DNA of 64,000 bases, taken from Tanytarsus gracilentus (taxonomy: Eukaryota; Arthropoda; Insecta; Diptera; Chironomidae). Below, piece by piece: positions 27,601-39,600 of this stretch (positions are counted from its first letter, which is position 1; the number at the start of each line of letters is the position of its first letter). A program made the position numbers and the translations under genes. The stretch covers positions 3,267,501-3,331,500 of the forward strand of contig JAXRKN010000041.1 in assembly GCA_038502055.1 (NCBI GenBank), given 5' to 3'. The notes under the pieces were generated by a model that was not told where the DNA came from, did no database searches, and was given only the letters and a program-made list of their open reading frames with translations.

Positions 27601-30600
27601 TGAAAATTCTTAAAGAATCAGCGAAAAAAAGGTTTCGTTGCAGCGGAGAAATTTGAAGGAGATGTTTATGTATTCTTTAATGGTTCGTGCCAACAGCCGA
27701 GAGCGACGTGCAATGATAGCAGTCAAAGAGTAACGAGAAGGATGCTTTAGTCTCTCTCCTTTAAACCGGATTAATAAATTTATCACTTCATTACACCGAC
27801 CTCTCTTACCTTGTATAGGTGTATAAATATTTAGATAGAGACAATCTTCGGATTGATTGCTCAGATAGGGCAGCAAACGCTTGAGATATTCGTAACGCCC
27901 TTTCGGCATCCTCTCGAGCGCTTCCGTCTCATTTGATATGTCTGGCAAGCGTTGTGGACAAACGGCGCTGAATCTGCAATAATTAAGCAATTAAAAATCT
28001 TATTACAAATTAATTGAATTGTAATTGGAAAAAATTTAATGATAACGTGGTTGATAGACATTAAGTCGCTGTAATCTCTTTTCTGCACACTTAATTGGGT
28101 AAATAATTTTTCATTTTAACGACGAGTTAGAAATTCCGCTGGAATTGGCATTTTAATTAATATCATGAGCGGAAAAGAGTCATAAAAAGCTCAAACAATT
28201 AAAAGGTAATTATGAGCGAGCTCGTGGCTGCCATCGTGTCATTCTCAAGTTGAGTCTTGACAGAAACAACTGCTTATACATTTCTTCTTCTCTTCTCTTC
28301 ATCATCATCATCATCGGCTCTTCAGTTTTATGTCCACAACATTTCACGGACAGAGAAAAAGTTTTTGAGGACCACACTGATGGTGACTTCTCGATTACAT
28401 ATATTGTGCAGCATAGTAACAGCAGCGAAAAGAGCATAAAGTTATATCATTATCATCGCAATTATTATTGCCAACCATAAGCTTCAGAAACAACAAAGTA
28501 ATAAATCAAAAAAAGGAAAAACTTTTTTAATAATAAAGCTTTGCTGTTGTGTACGGCATATAAACACACACAGACCGACAAGCACTCGAAAAGAGATTGA
28601 GGAAAATTAGGTTGTATTAAGATCCAAATTCGCATTAAATGTTTTCCGTTTCGTCACTTTGAGAAAGTCATAATGGATGTAAATCGCACGCACAATGAAC
28701 GATAAGTCGACATCTGACTCAAATTGTTGGGATTAGTACTTTTTGTTAAAAACACGAAGAAATTATTTTTTATGAGATTACAAAAATTAAAATTGTCTCA
28801 ATTTAAAAAATAGCAGAAAATAAAAAACAAGAAAAAGACGCAAACTTATCCAAATTTTACAGTTGAGATTTTAGTGCTTAAAAATAAATTTTTTAAATGT
28901 TTTTGCTAACTTCTCAAAAACCCCTTTAAATTCCTCAACAACCTCAGCACCTTTTGGAATTAGAAAAAAATCAATCGAGAAATTGCTATCCTCAAATCCC
29001 AAAAGGAGAAGTTCATTAATTCTAGGTTGAAAATGTCAAAAATTTGGCCTACAAACATGAAAAGAATTTCGAAAGGATTTTTCAACCATCAACTCTCAGA
29101 GAAAAAATTCCATCAGACGTGCCATAAATCATGAGAGAACTTTTTTCAAGGTTAAATTAAATTAGAAAAGTCTTTAATTATTAAAGAATGTTTTTAAGAG
29201 AAAAAATATTGAGACAGTGTGAGTTGTTAAAGAATTTCCTATCTCAAAGAAAACGATAAAGAAGTTGAAATGACATCAAGGAGACAAAAAAGTTTTCCTG
29301 CTACCATGAGACGCGACATACACCACGAACTTTATTGGAGCTTTTTGTGATTAAAACTAATGAAACAAGTTTTTCTTGTTTAGCAAAAGACGATCAAAAC
29401 TTTTCCATTTTCACCTCAAAAAAGTGTGCGAGTGGAAACTTGAGATAAAAAGTGTCAAGGTGTGATAAACTTATTAATATTTTCAAAAAATTATTATAAA
29501 TTTAATTTTTTTATACAAAATTTTCGGACACGTTTTCTTAAAAATCTTTCACAACATCTTAAAATGAAGTGAGAAAAGTTTTACTTCTCTCTTATGAAAG
29601 TTTTCACAAAGCTTTTGAACTAAGAGCAAGACGAGAGGTTGAGCGTTGGCCGAGAAAGGTTGAATGTCATGAGACTTCTCGGTTGCCGTTGAGATGTTGT
29701 TAATAATTTCCATCGTCCATGGAAGCAAAAATTCTATTAAGTATTGCTTTCAATCTCTTAAAAAGCTTTTCAATATCAACTCCGCTATAATAAAATCTCT
29801 TTTTGCTTTAGCAGCACAAATATCACACAATTTCACCCCTTTTCTTTTTTTGATCATTTTCTCCCTCCTCTAAACGTTACACAACGTACAAAAACCTTTT
29901 AAGTAATCATAATTCCCTCAAAGCAAATTCGCTTTTGCCTTTTTCACAGCGTTTGTCGTTGTGCGGTGGAGGCGATGTCGCGTGAATTGCCGAATGAAAA
30001 ATTTAGAAGATTTTCTAATTAATTTCGAGAATGAAATTCTTTTTTAAACTTCCAACCGCATATCACACCAGTTATCAGGCACAGTCAGACTTCCTTTTCT
30101 TTCATTCTTGTGCTGAGCTCTCTTTTACAACGCGCTCATTTGCATATAAAATATTTTTTTCGAATTGGAGCAACTTTTACACCCCCGCACTCGAAGTGGG
30201 TGGGTGGTAAAGTTTTTCCTGAATAAAAATGAACTGAAAATTGCTCTCGATTCGATTATTCAGATGAAGTCGGCAATTAAATTTGTTAGAGCGGAAGGAA
30301 TTAGGATTTTGGTCATTTGGTGGTCAATTAAGGGTATTTAAAAATGTTTACGACAGAAGTTAATTGAGAGTGAGATTAGAAAGGATATCAATTTGAATTC
30401 TAATTGCTTTTTGGAATTTGTTTGAAAATTTGAAATTTTCAATGCTTAAAATTTTGAAAAATAATAAATTAAAGACTTAATTACCTCAATCGCTTTAAAA
30501 CTTCCACTCATGCCTATCTTTTTCAAAATTTATTGACACAGAAAACTTTTGATTGCCTTTTTTTCATCCACTCATAAATTAAAGCCAATTGTACCCTAAT

Positions 30601-33600
30601 TATTTTCCCTCCTGGGCTTCTTTCTTCCGTCGTCTCATTTTTTATTCTTTCATACCCGAATAAAAAATATAAAAAATCAATATTTCCTTTTATATAATGC
30701 ACACACAACAGGCAGCGACAGGATCACGAGAGCGTAAGTCTCGTGTGTGAGAAAGTTTACACTCACTCTATTATGAGGATGATGCAAATGTAAAAGCGCT
30801 GCTTATGTCTTCACACACCCATAAAATATTTATCATCATTGCGACAGTCGGAGAGCGACAAGAAAATTGTCTTCGTATAAATTTAATTTCTTAATCTCGC
30901 TGTTTCGCTTTAAGTTGTGCGCTTCCTTATTCGAAGTTCAATGTCGTTGAATTTTTGAGTGAAAGATGAAAGAAATATAAATTTTTTAACGAATGTGTTT
31001 TTACATATTTCAAGAATCAAAAAATTTCTTAAATGTTTTTCTCCGAAGCATCGTTAAAATATTAAAAAGCAATTAAAAAGTTTTTTCTTGCACACTTCCG
31101 TTTTTAAATTTTCATTTTCACCTTTTCCGAGAAGAAAACTTTCAGAGCTGATTAAATGAAGTGAAAAATTTGTTTACCGTAAAATTCTTAAATCATTCAA
31201 AGATTTGACTTCAAACCACACTTTATCCCCCTTTTCGATTTAATTTCTCTTTTGACTCCATTAATAATTAACGAGATGAAAGGAGGAGGCATTAATTTTC
31301 ATTGAAAATTGTTCCATTTGATATGCAATGAAAATTCTCGCTCGCTAAATTATACACGAACATTCGGTCGAGTGAAAAATTAAATTTTAAAGTCCAATTA
31401 AAATTTTAAATGGATCTAATGATGTAATAATGTTGTGTGCGTATGACTCAGTTATCATTCGCAGAGCGGCAGCGAAATCCCCGAGTAAATTTTCGCTGAC
31501 TCTTATCGTCGGTGCGGAGATTTTAAATTAAGTGCCGACTATAAAAGCCACATAGATGAAAATCCCACGGGGTGTTTACGACGATGAACAAAATCACTAG
31601 AGTAAATGCAAAATGCTTTAATTAAACAAATAGATAAGCGAATTGGAGCGAGATTTTTTCTATGAATTTTAATTTCTCTTTCCATGCGCACCATCGCCGT
31701 TTTTCCCTCACCATATCCCAATGGAAATGAGGATGAAGATTAATTTTGAGATGGAAGCACGTAGCACGATGTTTCGTGTAAGTGATGAATTCCCAGTCGC
31801 AATTTCGTCACGCTTTCATGCACACGCACACAGATAGATATGGCAGCCGGAAGAGAGACCTCATCAACTCAGGTGAGGCTTTACAGAGATTTCATAAAAT
31901 ATTTAAATAAATTGTAAAATTATGATAATGAAGTCGACATTTTCCATTAGGATCATTCACAAACGCGAGTGTCAACGATGAATCTTTAAACTTTTCGTCA
32001 CTCTCAAAATTTATATGTTTTCTCCAAGGCTCTTGTATAGGAAAAAAATTTTTTTTTCGTTTTGTCTTTTTTCCTTTCCTTTTCTTCCGTATTTTTCCGT
32101 TTTTTCCGTTTTTTTTTATGGTTGCTAAAATTTTATTTGTACTAAATATAAAAAAAATTTTTTTAAAGCATATTTTTTCAACAAATTTTTCAGAAAATGT
32201 AAATTAGAGAACAAAATTCTACAAAATTTATTAATGTGCTTATTTAAGCGCGTTCAATGTCTTTAAGAGAAACCTTATTTTTATGAAACGAACAAGTTTT
32301 TTTTGCCGCCTAAGATTTTAAGGTCTGCTTCCAAGACCTGTGGAGGCTTTATACTTGCAAGAAAACTCGCTGATAAAAAAAATTATTATTTTTCTATATT
32401 TTCCTGGTAAATTAAATTTTTACATTTAATTCAGATGCTCTAAATACATAAATTTTGTGTTTGTGACGTCTTTTTTGCGTAACAAAAAAGTTGTGGTAGC
32501 CTATTACTCTCTTTCCTCCGTCCGTCGTCCGTCTGTTCGTGCCGTCTCGGCGGCCGGCTCAAGAGCTTTTATTTTGGTGTTGCTTGGTCTTTGTGCAGCC
32601 TAAATTTTTGGTCATGCTGGCGTCCCGGCGGCTAATTCCTTTTTAAAATTTCTTTTTCTTCATGTTGTGTTGACGTTTGGTAAGGATCAATGATGTTTTT
32701 GGGTGTCCTCGGCCGGCAGATGATTTTTAGACCATGGCTTCTGGGTGTGAACGCATTGGTCAGGATGATGTATTTTTTTGAGGATTTCAGGTGCGTGCCG
32801 GACCCATTTCATTTTTAAACATGGCCCAGTCCACGGAATCTCTTTTGATGCCGGGGATTAATGGGAGTATTTAATCAAATTTAAATTTTACGCTAACTTA
32901 TTTTAACTATAAGTTCGTTTTTAATTCGGAGGTTTTTTGTCATTCTTGGGGGAAGTTTGAAATGGATTATGTTTTAAAAATATAGTCTCTAAGATGATTA
33001 AAAAAATTAGGGAAATTAAAATCACTAAAAATAGTATTAAATAAAAGTTTGGTGCAAAAAAAACCATTATTAGGATTGTGGATGATGGTGCCAGGAAAAT
33101 AATGAAAACCTTTTTTTTCTCTAGAAACCTCAGATGTTGGAAAATGAATTTTATGGTTGAGGAAAAAAAAAATGGCTGATTAAGAAAAAAAAAGATGTTT
33201 TGGAGGATTTATCCATATCAAATTTTTCATGTTTGTATCAAATAAACTAAAATATTAAAATTAAATTGCTAATTAGCAAATTTATTCTTTCAAATTAATT
33301 TCCGTATTCTTCCGTTTTTTCCGTTTTTTCCGTTTTTTTCCGTTTTTTCCGTTTTCTTCCGTTTTTTCCGTTTTCTTCCGTTTTTTCCGTATTTTTTCCG
33401 TTTTTTCCGTAATACGGAGAGTGTCAGAGCCTTGGTTTTCTCTCTAAATTAACCACAACATTTTTAGCTTTACTGCCAACAAAATTTTCTCGGGTTTTCC
33501 TAAAGTCTTTACATGCAAATTCTTTTTTACTACTAAAGGGCATTTGTTGGGAGCGTAAAAAAGCTTTAAAACTTTTACCATGTTGTAAAAATTCGACTGC

Positions 33601-36600
33601 ATAATTTGCCATGAACTTTCTTCTAAGTTCACCCTCAAAATATTTACGAACTTTTGAGCCATCAACTTCAAGCAATGTCTCGCGAGTCAAAAGTTTTCTA
33701 ATCAAATTGAAAAATTTTGTGGGTTTTCCGCCGGATTTAAAGCCTTAAAAGTAAGCATAGAAAATAAATAAAATCCTTGAATTTTTTAAACTAAATTAAA
33801 CAGATTTGAAAACAAAAAACTTGAAAAGATTCCAAAAGAAAAAGCTTAGAAAAAGTTTATTTTCAAGAGGAAAAAAAAGACAAAACAAATTAAAATTGAA
33901 AGAAGCTTAAATGAGGTCGCTTAGAAACGTTCGAGTGCTCATCTTCAAGAAATTATTTTATTTATAAGCTTTTTTCATACTCTAGCATTTAAGAGATGCT
34001 TCTTAACATGTTGACATTTCATTGAATTGAAAAATTATATCCTTAAAAGTTTTATAATTTAAGTTTTTTCCAAAATAATTTTGTCCAAAAATTTTCCACC
34101 ACCCTCAGTTACAAAAAGGTTGATTTACCGTCACCTTTTATAAAAGCTTACTCAAGTAACTGCGAAAGCTCTTAAAATCGTATTTATGTGCGTTTATGGT
34201 TTTCTTCAAACTCAAATGAGCCGGCATGAAATGTGTAAGGGCTGCAAAATATAAATAATAAAATCATAAATTCCTAGCTTACTCGCTTACGTCTACGCCA
34301 ACCAATGATGCCGTCGTCGTCATTCTTCTTCTTTTTTTCGGTAAATGCCAGAAAAATGGGTCCTGAAGAATTATTTAATGTGGAGCCATAAAGGAGCAAG
34401 TACAAGCAAATATTTTCTTTCCTGTGCTCGCTGTTTGCTTCGAGAGAATCGAAATATGGGGTGCAGAAGGAGTGTGGAGCAACATTTTTTATGGAAATTC
34501 AATTGTGGAAAGAAGGAAAAAATTCACATAAACTTTTATTGTAAATGCTCACAGTGCTTTTTGTGTACATTCGATATTGCTACTGTTTGCCATGTTTATG
34601 TGAACAGATCTTGGATTTTAAAGAATCGTATCAATGTAAATTCAATGTGAAGCACATGAGAATAAATAAAATGTGTGAGTGTGCATGGATGGAAGAGGAT
34701 TGAGAAAAGGATTTCCAAAGAACATAATAATTATGTATTTTCTGATCATTAAGCATGTATAGATTTTCTCGTCTGCTCTCGTTATTGGATTTATGGATTG
34801 CTTCCCTTTCCTTGCTTTTTTTTTCAAAATCGATTTGACGGAATTGCTTTGAAAATGCGATGAGAGAATTTCTCTCGAGACGAAAGTATTAGCTGCTTTT
34901 TTGTCTCATGAATGATAAAAATCCTTAACTGTCGTGAGTTTTTATTTATAGAAATTATTTACTGCATCATAAATCATCAATTATAAGTTGTTAGTTTATA
35001 GAGCACGACAATTAATCTAGATTGAGTGCAGGGTGATAAGAATCACATTTGATGCAATAAATGTTTTTTTAATGGCATTTCGAGTTGTTGGTTGGATTAT
35101 TGTCGTGGAACATTTTAAAAGTGTAAAAATCGTTCTTGAATTTGTTTAATTTTAAGTTTTAACTTATTTTTAATTCAAAGCTTTTATCACATTATTGGCC
35201 AATAAAAACTTAATAAAGGTTTATTTCACTAAATAAAAATCCATCTTAAATTTTTTGCATAAACACTTTTTTACGGTTTTTAAAAATACCAAGAATAATT
35301 TTTCCCACCAAACATTTTAGAGCTCTACCATGTAAGAACTCATTGAAATTCATCTCTTTCACACACATACAATTTTCAGAGCACTTTAAAAAAATTTTTA
35401 AATGAGATGTTGAATATTTTTCATGATCAACAAGCAAATTTTCGGTGAGCTTAAAGGCATTAAATTTTAAAGCAACCCATTCGTAACATATGAGAACAAT
35501 CCACTTCGTTTTATGCGCAAGTGATAAATCTTCTACCTTTTTCTCTCTCATTCTCTTAGAATACCCGAAATAATAATCTACACTGACATACACCCATAAA
35601 TTTACCCTCAAAATTTTTTTTCCCACTTTTTTCCATTCACAAAGGAGCGTTCAGGCGAAAGCGATGAATCAGGAAATTCAAAAGATCATTAATAGTAACG
35701 ACTCTAACTATAATTGCAGCTTTTACAGAAAAAATTGCAAAATATTGTGAAGAAGGATTTTAAAGTGCACACTCTACGACATCCACCCCCCTCATTACAG
35801 CAGAGCAAAAATATTACAGTTAATAGTTTTTAATCTCGAAGAGCTTTTCACTCTAAATTCTCGGCTCTCGTATATGAGCATGGCAGAGGGATAAAAGTAT
35901 GTTGTGGCAGGCGAGAAGAAAAACCCATTTAGTTGGAAAATTTATCACCACTTCAATTCCCTCCACTTACATTCTCTCTCTTTTTTCCGTTCAGCCCACA
36001 CACAAAGTCCAATTTTAATAATTTTCTCTAAAGCACTTTTCAGCACTCTCCCGATGACATTGCATATAGTGCTTGGTGGTTAGAGAGGTGGTGGTGGTAT
36101 GCAGTAAAACTGGAACAGCCAGGCATCAATTAGATGCGTCCGTTCAGTGGAGAGGCAAAAGTTGTACATTTCATGTGTTGCGACGATAAAAATCTCTCAA
36201 CCAAACCCAAAAACAGGAAACCGTTGAGAAAGAGCAAATAGATATTTGTAGTTTCGACAACAAATAGAAAATCAATTAATATCATTCGGAGAACAAGTTG
36301 AGGGTTGTGGTCTCGTGATTAATGTCCTTTGAGGTAAACGAGAAATTAGTTTTGACCGATTTTTTTTTGGCTTGGCATCATAATTGTGGAATAACATAGA
36401 ATGAAATTTTTTTCTCGAAATGGAAGAACATTTACTGTTTTGTTAAATAAATCCATATATGCTCGGCCTCTGTTTTCGTTTTTTTCCATACAATAAAATT
36501 GTTATTGCCGACAGCGAGTGATTTTTCATAAGTTAAAGCTATTGTTCTGAGAACACTGAGAGAAAATTATTTTATTTATTTAAAAAAAAAATTTATTTTT

Positions 36601-39600
36601 GCGCTGAAAGAAAATAAATATTTTGGCACCAATAAATTGATAACGTAAATTTTATAACAAAAAATATAGTTTTTTAAAAATTCTAAATATTAAAAACTTT
36701 TGTTCAATTCACTGAAAGTAAAATAAAAATTTTAAACACATAGATCCTCATTTTTTTCTTCATAAATTGAAAAAATTTTCCCTCAGTTTTCTTATCGTCC
36801 TTCTTATGTATCACAAAATGATGAGGAGAAAAGAGGATGGAGATGAGGTTAAGAAAATAAAAATTTATATGAGAGAAAGATTAGGAACATGAAAAGTTTC
36901 TCCTTTACTCTTTTTGAATCCTCTTTTTCCTCATCTCAATCATGACATGAATATTTTTCCTTCTAATCCTTTTCATTCTTTATGTCTTTATTCATCTCAC
37001 AGAGTTTAGAACTGAGAGGCACAAAAAATGTGCTCATCCTTTTGTTCTTTTAAATGATTCTGTTATTTCTTTTCTGTTTGCTATGAGGATAGAAAAAAAG
37101 GGAAAAAGGAGTCAACAAAAGAAAATTCATTGAACCCGTCGCTCTTGTCATACAAACAGACACATTTCCATGTTTTTCCTTCTCTCTTTCTTATCTAATC
37201 AAGACTCATCCATTCATATTTCCTCGTGCTGGCAAAGTTTACATAGAACTTTTTTTTCTGTATGGTGAGCTATTTAAAGCTCAAGTTTTGACATATATAA
37301 AGCACTCACACACACTCAAGCTCAGTGCACATTTAAAGAAATTCTATGACGATCCTTTTTTCACCATTCAGAAAATCTCAACCCACCTCGCACTCCATAT
37401 TTCTTTCTTATCGATTTTCTACAGAGCTTTGCAGTTCGTGCTTAGAATTCCCAGCACGACTGTACGAAGAGAGTGTATCATAAGATATAAAAAGAATATC
37501 GGAATGACATTTAATTTTTTTTGGGTTAAAAATGCATTTTACGAAGTATCACGAAATATTTTATAAATTTGTTTCCTCTTTCTCTCTCCTTGAACTATAT
37601 TTATGTACATGATGTTCTTCATACTCGAGAAAAAAATCGAAAGCGTACAAAATCAATCCATAATTGAGTCATAAAGCGACTCACAAGAGCAGCTAAAAGA
37701 TGAGAAATTGGGAAATATGATATTAAACTTCCATTAGAAAATTTTTTCTCTCCCTTCTGGCAGTTGAAAAGCAGATTTTTCTCTCATATCAGTTTTTTCC
37801 CGAGTGAAAAATGGGGAAAAAATAAATGAAAATGACTTTGATGCATTGATCATATTTCAGAGCAAAGCATCATAAAAAGGTTTCGCTTTCAAAACTTGAT
37901 AAGTTTTTTAAGATGTTGTTGATGAGCTTTTAAATTGAGCTTAATGAAAATTTTGTTTTGAGAAAGAGTTTGTAAATACATAGAAAATTTTAAAAAATTT
38001 GAAAATAATATTTTCCTAAGAAATTTTTAAATTATTTTTCAATGCTTGCGCTTGGTTAGTTTTAACCCCCAATTCAGGATGTTGATTTACTGTAAAGGAT
38101 TCAAAAGAAATATTTATTCTGACTGCATAAATAAATTATCATCGAGTTTGAAATTTTAAATAATTTTTTCGTTTAATTTTTTTTAAACCAAATTCCAAGA
38201 TTTATTTTTTGATTTGTTTTTCAGCTTAAAAATAGCCTTAGGTATTTAACGATTATTTCATAAAATTTTTTTGACGTACATTTTCAATCAAACACATGAC
38301 AGCAACATAAATTTTCAATCAAGGTTGAAACAACAAGTTACCATCCATAAAAAGTTAATGGCAGCTGTTTTATTTAAAAACCCCAAAAAATATTCTCAAA
38401 TTAATATTTATTAAGAAAATTCCAGTTCATTACTGAAACAGCGAACAGACTGTTTAAAAATTAAAATTTCCCACGTTATTCTCTTCACAAAAAAAGAAGC
38501 TCTGCAGTATTGATTTTAAGCTTTATTTTTTCATGAACTTCGTTTTACTCACCGCACACATTATCGTTCGTGGATAATGAATGATTAACGAATATAAAGC
38601 AAAAGCCACATCAGCGCACATCTCGATTCATGAATGCATAAAAAAGCTAAAAGCTTTCAATTTTAAATTAACCTTTTGGCACTCAGCTCATTCCGGAAAA
38701 ATAAATTGAGATACGAAAGGCCACGGGGAGCTTCTTGATAACCTGAAATACGATAAATTTTGCCTAATATTTTATTTATCGCTTCCACCACTCTTCCAGC
38801 TCATATTCTTCAATGTTGTCGCCACTTTTTTGTGCTCATCCACAACATTATTGTGAGTACATAATTCAGAGAGATGTCTTTTGTTTGGGCTTAGTGCCAT
38901 GGCTTTCTCGCTCTTTTTCTATCATCGCTAGACTTATCAGACAACAGACAGTAGGAGACAAGCACGGAAGAATTGATTGCAATTTAATCACAATGACATT
39001 ATAGCTTTTTTTCTTTTCATCTCTTCCGCTATAGTAAACACATTTTAATTGATGCAGACTCATGCAGCGGAGATTGAAAAGGAGAATATTGTTATTGTGG
39101 ACTGATGTTAAGCTTGCAATAATCCACTTCATGATGCTTGATAAAAATCCACTTAAAATTGCTGCTTAGCTAAGGCGGTAACGTGGGAGTGGAGATATTT
39201 GATATCGAAAAATGCTGTGAGAATTTCTTTGTTCAATATTAAATGGTAAATTGCTCGAAGCTTCTCGTTCGCACTGAATTATTTTTTTCCGGATATTTTA
39301 AATTTAGATGAGAGCAAAATTTTTATTTAAACTTGAAAACTTTGAATTTTTAAGAGTTGAAAAAAATAATGAGAATTTTTTGTTCCATAAAATTTTCCAA
39401 AAAAAATTGAGAAAAATTATAATTTTTTTTTAAAAATTCAATGATTCAGATTTTTTCTTAAAATTATTTTAGTTTTATATTTTAATTAAATTGAGATTTT
39501 ACAAATTATGTTAAATTTAAAAATTATGGTAACTTTAAAAGCTCTCAGTTAAATTTTTTAAAGTAATTTGTATATTGACATTCAAAGCTTTTCGTCATCA

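Larger units (their letters stand above)
10793..27809 (-). other. Neuroligin A intron 2 (17.0 kb)
   Basis: Largest intron of the gene, AT-rich. Contains the foldback-like element at 24025-25007, a 13-bp inverted repeat at 16450/16543, and a (CAT)n run near 10922-10946. No exon of another gene could be recognised; open frames of 100-120 codons (for example 16693-17055 and 14471-14773, plus strand) have no known motif and no splice context. Confidence 0.85.

Noticed and set aside
35246..35626. 126-codon minus-strand open frame in intron 1 of neuroligin A
   Set aside because: Low-complexity, Lys/Phe/Asn-rich translation with no domain; chance is sufficient.
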